This document shows positions 1-5,451 of a DNA stretch of 8,001 bases, piece after piece (positions within the stretch are counted from its first letter, which is position 1; every line of letters starts with the position of its first letter). The stretch lies in contig JAKAVU010000130.1 in the NCBI GenBank assembly GCA_021817185.1, positions 1 to 8,001 on the forward strand, read 5' to 3'. The DNA is from a bacterium. GTDB taxonomy: Bacteria > Chloroflexota > Dormibacteria > UBA8260 > Bog-877. Both the position numbers and the translations under genes were made by a program. The notes under the pieces were generated by a model. It saw nothing but the letters and a program-made list of their open reading frames with translations. It made no database searches and was not told where the DNA came from.

Positions 1-449
1 CTCGGGGCGAGCTTCGGCCCCTCGAGCAACCTACGGTGCTCGTTGGGCCGGCCCCTACGCTTGCCCTTCCATGTTGACTGTCCCAGGTGGGCCCAGTCCG
101 CCTGCACCTGCCACCCCGGGTCCGTCTCGAACCGGATCTCCGGGTCCGCCACCCGCGCCGGCCGAAGCCGTCGCAGGTGGCGGGCGAACGCCGGGTAGCT
201 GCCCTGGTATCCGTATCCCTGGCAGAGCTCCAGATGCAACACCGTGCCCCGGATCCCCGGACACGCCTCCAGCCGCCGCTCCACGTGGGCCAGCTGTGCC
301 TCCGTCAGGGCCGTCGGCTTGGACCGCTCCGGATACCGCCGCGCCTCCTCCGCCTCCACTTCCCGCTTCACCGTCCGCCAGTTCAAATGGAACTCCCTCG
401 CCAGCGCCGCCAGGCTCCAGCCATGGGATCGCAGGACTCGCAAACTCAT
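1..449 (-). CDS. istA: IS21-family transposase IstA, N-terminal part (3' end outside window)
   Basis: IstA is the DDE transposase of IS21-type elements; it acts with the AAA+ protein IstB. About 149 residues are visible. Residues 10-31 form a helix-turn-helix (GWSLAALAREFHLNWRTVKR). A Gly-Tyr-x-Gly-Ser-Tyr segment around residues 79-86 (YGYQGSYPAFARHLR) is typical of IstA. The first catalytic Asp lies in QADWA at D118, after FETDPGWQVQ. The ATG at 447-449 has AGGAAG about 8 nt upstream. The frame stays open upstream to alternative TTG and GTG codons (giving, for example, QCEEVGMSLRV...), so the true start may be a few codons earlier. After D118 (below about base 90) the sequence no longer reads like the family (GQSTWKGKRRGRPNEHRR), so the gene may be disrupted near the window edge. 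Family call is firm; intactness is unknown. Confidence 0.82.
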   Translation of the reverse strand, partial: MSLRVLRSHGWSLAALAREFHLNWRTVKREVEAEEARRYPERSKPTALTEAQLAHVERRLEACPGIRGTVLHLELCQGYGYQGSYPAFARHLRRLRPARVADPEIRFETDPGWQVQADWAHLGQSTWKGKRRGRPNEHRRLLEGPKLAP

Positions 450-567
450 CCCAACTTCCTCACACTGCAACGGGGGCCTCCTCAGACTTGGACTAGACAC
501 CCAAAGCCTGCCAGGGGGCCCTTCTCTTCTGTTCACCGTCAGGGCTCCGCTCCTGCCACGGAACCTC

Positions 568-606
568 TGCACTTTTGGTGATCAGCTCATTGCACTATTC
601 GTGATC
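568..606 (-). repeat. IS21-type terminal repeats (two 16-bp copies)
   Basis: TGCACTTTTGGTGATC (568-583) and TGCACTATTCGTGATC (591-606) differ at two positions and stand 23 bp apart, just inside the TGT end at 613. Repeated blocks near the tips are characteristic transposase-binding sites of IS21-family elements. There is nothing else nearby for them to serve. Confidence 0.65.
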
Positions 607-613
607 GCCCACA

Positions 614-742
614 GGCTCGGTCCCTCCGGTTTCCCTAAGACTGCTTGTTCTGCCTCGCCATGGATATCAGCTCTGCCAACCGCCGCCTATCGATCCGGAG
701 ATGAGGTTCTCCACCCATCCGGCTCTCGGACACCGCTCACCA
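614..742. other. Gap between IS end and the next coding remnant
   Basis: No coding signal, RNA gene or clear hairpin was seen here. The DNA downstream of the 743 stop codon on the minus strand continues without a recognisable terminator into the IS end. Confidence 0.5.
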
Positions 743-1063
743 TCAGGCAGACGCAGTCCCGTAGTAGCGCACCGTCCCGCTGAGGCGGTACATCCCCAGA
801 GCGGTGAGCCACCCGTAGGTGAAGCGGCTGACCGAGTCCCTCCCGTGGAGCCCGTGTCCGGTGCTGGCAAGGCGGGCCATCCGCAGGTGGACGTAATTGG
901 CCGAGGTCGTCGCGCCCTCGACGTGACGCCGGTGATCCCCGCGCCAACTGACATCGTCGGCCGTGACGACGAAAAGCCAGAGGCGCCCCAGGCCAAGAAC
1001 AAGTGGCTCAAGAACACCGCGCCCATCGGGGATCGGCGTACAGTCGCGATCTCCCAGAGGCAA
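743..1063 (-). CDS. Unrecognised protein, probably 5'-truncated coding remnant
   Basis: I do not recognise this protein. The frame has about 78% G+C at third positions, which supports real coding, most clearly over the last 75 codons (from ...TADDVSWRGDHRRHVEGATTSANYVH onward to YYGTASA). It ends at TGA 743-745. The 5' end is poor: the only upstream start-like codon is TTG at 1063 with no visible ribosome binding site, the first in-frame ATG is far inside, and an in-frame TGA closes the frame a little further upstream. This is best read as the C-terminal part of a gene that lost its start. It contains no membrane segment, signal peptide or catalytic motif that I can name. It lies just downstream of the DUF2130 gene on the same strand, with about 80 bp between, but composition differs (more GC-rich), so a shared operon origin is doubtful. 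A longer overlapping frame (667-1107) has weaker codon bias. Confidence 0.4.
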   Translation of the reverse strand: MPLGDRDCTPIPDGRGVLEPLVLGLGRLWLFVVTADDVSWRGDHRRHVEGATTSANYVHLRMARLASTGHGLHGRDSVSRFTYGWLTALGMYRLSGTVRYYGTASA

Positions 1064-1140
1064 ACAGCAGCCGTCGTGGGTCGCCCTTGGTCACCCACAA
1101 AGGCCAAACATCCAAGGTCGCACGAGCGCTAGGCGCCCGA

Positions 1141-2442
1141 CTAAGCGGTGCCCGTCGGGGTCTCATCCTTCAGACTGCCAAACTTGGCCGCCATAGTTGG
1201 GTTTCCCCTGGTCAGCCGCTTAATCGTCAGCTCGTCCGCCTTGTTATTTGCCAGACGCAGGTTGTTCTCCGAGCCGAGGAGTGCTTCCTTAGTCCGCTGC
1301 AAGTGATCGATCGTCTTATCAATCTCCTCGATTGCGGTCTTGAACTTCCTCGAAGCCAAGCTGTAGTTCCGCGCAAAGCCACTTCTGAATTCGTCGAGCT
1401 CGGCTTCGAAGTTAGTGATGTCTATATTCTGCTCTCGAACCCGGGCCAACTCTGACTTGTACTGCAGCGTGTTCTGGGCAGCGTTCCTAAGAAGCGTGAT
1501 CATCGGAATAAAGAATTGTGGGCGGATGACATACATCTTCGCATAGCGGTGGGACACATCGACTATGCCAGTATTGTAAAGCTCATTGTCTGGCTCCAGA
1601 AGAGAGACCAGCACGGCGTACTCACATCCCTTCTCAACGCGGTCCCTATCTAGCTCCTTTAGGAAGTCTTCATTCTTCTTCTTGGTGGCAGTGGCGTCCG
1701 CTTCGTTCTTCATCTCGAACATGACGCTAACGAATTCAGTGTCAGACTCGTCCACGTCGCGGAAGATGAAATCGCCCTTGCTGCCACCCTTCGCGTCATT
1801 GTCCTTCTCGAAGTAAGCGCGGGGGAATGCCGTCGGACGGATCTTGTTGAACTCAATCTCGCAGTGCTGCTCCAGCGTCTCTCCCACCATCTTGGTTGAA
1901 AGCTTCGCCTTCATGTCCCTAAGGCGCTCGATCGCATCGTCGCGATCCTTGATCTGAGTCTCGTACTTCTCCTTGAGAGAGGCCTCGAGCAGTTTCTTCT
2001 CGGACTGATTGCTCTCCACGTCGCGCCTCAAGTCATCTCGCTCCTTCTCGACGGCTCCAAGGGCTTCCTTCAAGGCAAGTTGTTTGGTCACTTCAGCACC
2101 TTTGAGCTCCTCCTTCAGGCGCGCGATCTCGGTGTCCCTCTTGGCGACTTCGTCCTTGAGTTGTGCAGAAACTCTTGCCCCGACAATCTCGGCGCTCGAC
2201 TTCAGTTCAGACCTTAAGCGCTCAATCTCAGCATCCTTTTTGGCAGTCTTCTTCTCCATTTCACTCGCGAGCCTGGTCTCAGCGAGTTCGACAGCAGTCA
2301 ACTTCTCCTGCTCTGCGATTGTGAGTCGCTCGTGGAGCGCTCTATCAAAGGCCTCATCGTGAACCTGACGAAGGATCTCCGCGTATCCAGCCTCATCGAT
2401 ATTGAACGTCTTCCCGCAGTGTGGGCACCTGATCTCATGCAT
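1141..2442 (-). CDS. DUF2130 domain-containing coiled-coil protein (COG4487 type)
   Basis: A 433-residue protein with the layout of the DUF2130 family. It has an N-terminal half zinc ribbon (CPHCGKTF, Cys6 and Cys9) followed by [13 protein letters not shown] long charged coiled coil spans roughly residues 40-180, rich in Glu, Lys and Arg heptads. A globular domain covers about 185-330, followed by a second helical stretch. Within the domain, GDFIF (Asp224) and FEMK (Glu243, Lys245) have the spacing and context of a PD-(D/E)xK nuclease core; nuclease activity is an inference and the family's role is not established. The start at 2440-2442 is supported by AAGGAG about 9 nt upstream. The gene is clearly AT-richer (about 52% GC in sampled lines) and uses more mixed codons than its GC-rich neighbours, a sign of lateral transfer. 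It appears intact, near the usual length. The small gene upstream (2461-2649) ends 18 bp before it and could share its transcript. Confidence 0.93.
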   Translation of the reverse strand: MHEIRCPHCGKTFNIDEAGYAEILRQVHDEAFDRALHERLTIAEQEKLTAVELAETRLASEMEKKTAKKDAEIERLRSELKSSAEIVGARVSAQLKDEVAKRDTEIARLKEELKGAEVTKQLALKEALGAVEKERDDLRRDVESNQSEKKLLEASLKEKYETQIKDRDDAIERLRDMKAKLSTKMVGETLEQHCEIEFNKIRPTAFPRAYFEKDNDAKGGSKGDFIFRDVDESDTEFVSVMFEMKNEADATATKKKNEDFLKELDRDRVEKGCEYAVLVSLLEPDNELYNTGIVDVSHRYAKMYVIRPQFFIPMITLLRNAAQNTLQYKSELARVREQNIDITNFEAELDEFRSGFARNYSLASRKFKTAIEEIDKTIDHLQRTKEALLGSENNLRLANNKADELTIKRLTRGNPTMAAKFGSLKDETPTGTA

Positions 2443-2460
2443 CTCGGAAACTCCTTCAGT

Positions 2461-2649
2461 CTAGATACGCAGCTCGTACTCGGTCTGGTTATCGCGAGTC
2501 TTCACTCTGGAGTTTAGCCACGCCTCAGTGGGGTCGAGAAGTGGATCGCCCCGTACCTTGAGCCTTTCGGCCGGCAGCTCTCAGATGTAGCGGGCGGTCC
2601 GCTGGACGCCTTCGGGGATTGCTCGCTGGTGGGCACTACTTTTCATCAT
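2461..2649 (-). pseudogene. Small gene split by an in-frame TGA, upstream of the DUF2130 gene
   Basis: On the minus strand an ATG-ATG start (2644-2649) opens a frame reading MMKSSAHQRAIPEGVQRTARYI. It meets TGA at 2581-2583, then continues in the same frame as ELPAERLKVRGDPLLDPTEAW and on to ...QTEYELRI, ending at TAG 2461-2463. Both halves look like protein and would join into about 62 residues if the TGA were a sense codon. No good start codon or ribosome binding site sits right after the TGA. I do not recognise the product. It ends 18 bp before the DUF2130 start, so it may have been its operon partner. The simplest reading is a nonsense mutation; a sequencing error is the alternative. No clear Shine-Dalgarno precedes the first ATG, so the original gene may also have begun elsewhere. 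Confidence 0.4.
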
Positions 2650-2900
2650 GGGCTTGCAGCGATCGACCGAGGCCCGCCGATGGGGGGCAGATCCGGTCAT
2701 CGGACCGCTCGACTGGCCCGCTCTCGATCAGCCTGTCCACGAGCAGCAGCGTCACGAGCGGGAGCGTCACCTTCCACCCCCCGATCGCCGACACACCCCA
2801 CGCGGAGCGTGCGATATTGGCGCGCCTACCTCGCCAACGCGCCCGGACCCAGGCGGTTGGCGGATCCGGCCGAGTTCGAACGGAGCGGTTCGAACAAGCT
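2650..2900. other. Stretch without a convincing gene
   Basis: GC-rich DNA with several overlapping open frames on both strands but none with a family motif, a good start or consistent third-position bias. One minus-strand frame contains a hydrophobic run (KVTLPLVTLLLVDRLIE), which could be a relic, but it has no supported start or end. I see no RNA gene or promoter that I can defend. Confidence 0.4.
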
Positions 2901-2994
2901 CCCTGATGCCCCTGTGTCCAATCGGGAGGTGGCCGGCTGGTTTTGAACTCAATTTCCGCTTTCCACCTCCCAATTGGACACAGCCGCCCTGATG
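2901..2994. repeat. Inverted repeat flanked by 8-bp direct repeats (MITE-like)
   Basis: CCCTGATG occurs at 2901-2908 and again at 2987-2994. Directly inside lie inverted arms: TGTGTCCAATCGGGAGGTGG at 2913-2932 and its near-perfect reverse complement at 2963-2982 (one mismatch, C2923 against A2972). Including the 4 bp outside each arm, the terminal repeat is 24 bp with three differences and abuts the direct repeats. A 30-nt spacer separates the arms. The total of about 78 bp between 8-bp repeats has the form of a non-autonomous miniature transposon. It could also be a structured terminator following the tRNA fragment, but no T-run follows either arm. The right direct repeat overlaps the terminal CCA of the tRNA fragment by two bases. 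Confidence 0.55.
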
Positions 2995-3050
2995 GTGGAG
3001 GGAGAGGGATTCGAACCCTCGGAAGCGTTGCCGCCTCAGCGGTTTTCAAG
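2993..3050 (-). tRNA. 3' half of tRNA-Ser(UGA): attachment-site copy (att), not a complete tRNA
   Basis: Read on the minus strand, this begins with the anticodon loop CTTGAAA (anticodon TGA) and the 3' side of the anticodon stem. A long variable arm follows (GAGGCG-GCAA-CGCTTC), then a T arm (GAGGG TTCGAAT CCCTC), the acceptor strand TCCCTCC, A and CCA. The long variable arm and the anticodon identify a class II serine tRNA. The 5' half is absent: the sequence beyond 3050 does not pair with the anticodon stem and contains no GGAGGGA. A fragment starting exactly in the anticodon loop and ending at the 3' terminus is the standard repeat left by an integrating element. The discriminator is A rather than the G usual for bacterial serine tRNAs, consistent with a non-functional copy. 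Confidence 0.85.
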
Positions 3051-3351
3051 CTCTCGCACTGATGTTCGTCTGCGTCCGCCGACGTTCACCCGGATCACAA
3101 ATCTGACCTCGTGCGTCCGCTACTGGCTGCCTCTGTTCAGCTAGATCCGCTCACGTTGCCGTCGCGGTTGCCGTCGCCGAGGCGCTGTCCCGGGAAGTCT
3201 GGAAGGTCATGGTCGATGCCGAAGGTAGGGAGATGTCCGAGTTCGCCGACTGGTGACTGAGCCTGGAGCTGACCATGGGCGCCTGCCTCTGCGTTTGGGG
3301 CCCGAACCTCCGCCGGCTGTTCAACTCCGGCGACGCAACCAGAACCCTCGA
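3051..3351. other. Element end next to the attachment site, no intact gene
   Basis: This is the DNA between the tRNA fragment and the end of the minus-strand operon. TGCGTCCGC occurs twice in the same orientation (3071-3079 and 3112-3120, 41 bp apart), which could be recombinase arm sites. A 12-bp unit, GTTGCCGTCGC(G/C), is present as two tandem copies at about 3155-3178. On the plus strand there are two short coding-like pieces in one frame: one ends VWKVMVDAEGREMSEFADW at TGA 3254-3256 and has no start codon; the other is a possible 26-residue frame from ATG 3275 to TAG 3353-3355, with GGAG 7 nt upstream. They look like remains of one gene. No convincing terminator for the operon was seen. 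Confidence 0.45.
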
Positions 3352-3612
3352 CTAGACACGCTGAGGAAGCAGCCGGGACTTCGCCTCTCTGGCCAAGGCA
3401 TCTACAGCCTCGTCCCCGAAGTAGCGAGCGTGGGTGCTGCGCAGCTGACCTTCAGACGCGGCCTCCAAGATCACGACCTCAGTGCTCGGAGAAGCTCCTA
3501 GCTCCAGTTCAAGCCTGGCCTTCATGGCGGCCTCACCTCGAGACGGGCTGAACTGGCGCAGGTCGACCAACCGTCCCGCCTCCCGATCGTAGACGACCAC
3601 GAACAGGCTCAT
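3352..3612 (-). CDS. Small protein, candidate antitoxin of the adjacent alarmone synthetase
   Basis: An 86-residue protein with no named domain that I can assign. It begins with a hydrophobic strand (MSLFVVVYDR), then RLVDLRQF, a helix with GEAAMKARLELELG, a second buried strand (TEVVILEA) and a helical end with THARYF. The alternation suggests a small alpha/beta fold. Its ATG (3610-3612) overlaps the TGA of the RelA/SpoT gene by 4 bp (ATGA), so translation is probably coupled and the two proteins made in proportion. A small gene fused by overlap to a stand-alone RelA/SpoT synthetase is the arrangement of ToxSAS toxin-antitoxin operons, in which antitoxins are diverse and often unnamed. The antitoxin role is inferred from position and size only. 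It is the last gene of the operon, 302 bp from the attachment-site fragment. Confidence 0.8.
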   Translation of the reverse strand: MSLFVVVYDREAGRLVDLRQFSPSRGEAAMKARLELELGASPSTEVVILEAASEGQLRSTHARYFGDEAVDALAREAKSRLLPQRV

Positions 3613-4289
3613 GGCTGCTGCCCCTTCAATTCGCTCACCATGGTATACCCGGCGAGGCCGATCCCTAGCGCGGTGACCAACCGTGACATGGGATGGAGGT
3701 CATCCGGGGACTCTTCAAATGCAGCTATCACGTCGCTGAGCAAAAGTAACCGATCTCGCGTTCCCGGGTGCCCAGGAACGTCGCCCCCGTACTTGAGTTC
3801 CGGCGCTCCGTGGCCAAGCGCGAGCGTTTCCGACAGCTCTGCCCACCAGTGTTGGAGGTTCGTCCTTACCTGCACCTCCACCCGGTACCCATCGATCATC
3901 GGAACGACATGTACGGCACGGTACCCGTGGCTCGGCCTGACTCGGAGATCAAGAACCCGCGCATCTGGAAGCAGCTGAGACAAGGCTGCCACCAACCTGT
4001 CTTGGTCCGTGCGGTCAACGGCAATAATCCTGCAGCCCGCGATGTCCTGCATCTGCGATAGGCGCATGGATCCCCGAGCCAGCTTCGAGACTATCGAGGC
4101 AGTTGACTTGCCGGGACGACCCGTCGGAGCCAAGCCCAACTCGCTTCGAATCCTTGCCATGACCGCTTCGTAGGCCGGCACGAACGACCGGCGGTATCTG
4201 TCCAGTTCCCGGATGCAGTCCGGCTCGCGACTTCCACGACGTAGTCGCTCTCCGAGCGCATCGATCTGGGAATTCGGCCGATCAGGCAT
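3609..4289 (-). CDS. RelA/SpoT-domain small alarmone synthetase, probable ToxSAS-type toxin
   Basis: A 226-residue single-domain protein of the RelA/SpoT nucleotidyltransferase family. These enzymes transfer pyrophosphate from ATP, to GDP/GTP in (p)ppGpp synthetases, or to adenine nucleotides or tRNA 3' ends in toxic members. Visible motifs are GRPGKSTASIVSKL (57-70; the G-loop-side basic segment), QDIAGCRII with the metal-binding Asp82, PSHGYRAVHV with the stacking Tyr123, VEVQVRT with Glu138 and Gln140, and HWWAELSE (147-154). All key residues of the synthetase are present. There is no hydrolase domain and no regulatory C-terminal half, so this is a SAS, not a housekeeping Rel. The start overlaps the end of the Rep gene by 8 bp, with a GGGGGAG run about 11 nt upstream; the 3' end overlaps the next small gene by 4 bp. 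A pairing with a coupled small protein on a mobile element favours a toxin or phage-defence role, which is inference. Confidence 0.92.
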   Translation of the reverse strand: MPDRPNSQIDALGERLRRGSREPDCIRELDRYRRSFVPAYEAVMARIRSELGLAPTGRPGKSTASIVSKLARGSMRLSQMQDIAGCRIIAVDRTDQDRLVAALSQLLPDARVLDLRVRPSHGYRAVHVVPMIDGYRVEVQVRTNLQHWWAELSETLALGHGAPELKYGGDVPGHPGTRDRLLLLSDVIAAFEESPDDLHPMSRLVTALGIGLAGYTMVSELKGQQP

Positions 4290-5451
4290 GAGTATGCGAC
4301 TCCCCCCGGAGCGCCCCGCGCCCCTGGTCGTTTGCGCCGTGACCGCTATGCACCCTCCAAGTATCAGCTGGCGGGAGTGCCGAGCAGGCTAGACGCAGGC
4401 ACGTCTGATCTCTTGGAGCGCGAGCCGTTGGCCTTGAGTCTGACTCCTGAGAGTCACGACCCGTACGTTTGGTGAGAATAGCGCGACCCGCTCTGGCCCT
4501 GAAGGAGGGCGCCTCGGTGGAGAGCGCGCCGAGGGCACTCGCATAGCCGATGAAGCCCCGCACCAACCGGTCCTGCGCGGCTGCCCGGACCCGCTGCCGC
4601 ACCAGTGGCGAGGACGGCGACCCGAGCTCGACCTGGCGGAGCTCGGCCCAGACCGGGTCCTGGTGCCACCGGGAACGGTTGCTGTCCTTCCCCGGGCGGC
4701 GGAGCGAGATCCACCCCATCCCGTACTCCCACAGCCGTTGGCGTGACCAGAGCGCCTGCTCGAGGGTCTCCAGCCCGAACGCTCGCAGCGCTCGGCGGCG
4801 GAACTGACACTCAACCCGCCAGACGGGCTGCTCGGGATCGCGGCCCCGCCAGATCTCCTCCTGCCAGTGCTGGTCCCTGCCCGCCATCTCCAGCGACTTG
4901 TCGTAGATCCGGCAGACCACGTCGCCCTTCCCGAAGGTGAAGCCGGAGAAGCTTCGGCCGCTGAGCTGCGCCTGACGGGGAACTTTGAAGACGCGGCGGC
5001 GAGTGGCCTGCCATCTGAAGTCAGAGAGGTCCCGTGCTGTCGGGATCCAGACCTGGAAGTCGCAGTACAGGTCGAGTCTCAACACCCGGAGTGGGCCCCT
5101 CACGTCCATCACTGCCTCGTCCAGCCAACCCTCCACCATGGCGACGGCGGTCTCAACCCCGCAGGCGTGAATGAAGGGCGAGTGCCACTGCACGAAGACC
5201 GGCGGGAAGGGATCGACGGCGCGCAGCATCAGCTCGATCCGCGCCGACCGCAGCCAGATCGGGTAGCCCCTCCACCCGTGGGGCTTGAGGATGAAGCCCT
5301 CGGGGTTGTCGCCGAGGTCGACCACTGAGCCGTCAGCACCGGTTTGACCCCGGAGTTCGCCCAATTCCTGGCGCAGGCCGGGGCGCAGCGCACCCGGCGC
5401 GGAGGCGTGGATCGTGTCCACTCCAGAGGTGAGGAGATGAACCACCCTCAT
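4282..5451 (-). CDS. Rep_trans / NicK-like replication initiation factor (possible relaxase)
   Basis: A 389-residue protein resembling the replication initiation factor family (Rep_trans: pT181-type Rep, Tn916 Orf20 and ICEBs1 NicK). These proteins nick one strand at an origin by a tyrosine attack and prime rolling-circle replication or transfer. Visible features are SGVDTIHAS near the N-terminus (residues 9-17), RVLRLDLYCDF (122-132), FTFGKGDVVCRIYDKSLE (171-188) with the hallmark R-x-Y-D-K-x-x-E, and WRVECQFRRRALRAFG (211-226). The last 70 or so residues are low in family signal. I chose ATG 5449-5451: it overlaps the stop of the upstream gene by 4 bp (ATGA), has AGGA about 10 nt upstream, and the family-like sequence begins soon after. 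The frame is open upstream to 5730, so a longer N-terminus is possible. It lies at the tRNA-side end of the element, coupled to a RelA/SpoT gene. Whether it serves replication, conjugation or both cannot be read from sequence. Confidence 0.83.
   Translation of the reverse strand: MRVVHLLTSGVDTIHASAPGALRPGLRQELGELRGQTGADGSVVDLGDNPEGFILKPHGWRGYPIWLRSARIELMLRAVDPFPPVFVQWHSPFIHACGVETAVAMVEGWLDEAVMDVRGPLRVLRLDLYCDFQVWIPTARDLSDFRWQATRRRVFKVPRQAQLSGRSFSGFTFGKGDVVCRIYDKSLEMAGRDQHWQEEIWRGRDPEQPVWRVECQFRRRALRAFGLETLEQALWSRQRLWEYGMGWISLRRPGKDSNRSRWHQDPVWAELRQVELGSPSSPLVRQRVRAAAQDRLVRGFIGYASALGALSTEAPSFRARAGRAILTKRTGRDSQESDSRPTARAPRDQTCLRLACSALPPADTWRVHSGHGANDQGRGALRGESHTHA

Larger units (their letters stand above)
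1..613 (-). mobile_element. IS21-family insertion sequence, left end and 5' part (runs off window)
   Basis: The right-hand boundary of this piece is the left end of an IS21-family element read on the minus strand. On that strand the sequence begins 5'-TGTGGGCGATCACG at 613, and TGT is the usual IS21-family terminus. Two similar 16-bp blocks follow at 591-606 and 568-583 (14 of 16 bases identical, one every 23 bp), as in the multiple terminal repeats that IstA binds. The istA reading frame starts about 160 bp further in and leaves the window at base 1. The second gene (istB, the ATPase helper) and the other end would lie outside. The exact boundary base is inferred from the TGT and was not checked against a target duplication. 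Confidence 0.65.

Noticed and set aside
71..496. Pro/Ala-rich plus-strand frame
   Set aside because: It is the antisense shadow of istA; the minus-strand frame has a helix-turn-helix and the QADW motif.
667..1107. 146-residue minus-strand frame
   Set aside because: Its third-position bias is weaker than that of the 743-1063 frame inside it and its sequence is low in protein-like character.
2581..2583. TGA as a selenocysteine or recoded codon
   Set aside because: No selenoprotein context or stem-loop seen; a nonsense mutation or sequencing error is simpler.
4389..4940. Several Arg/Pro/Ser-rich frames on both strands within the Rep gene
   Set aside because: Shadows of a GC-rich gene with no motif or start signal of their own.
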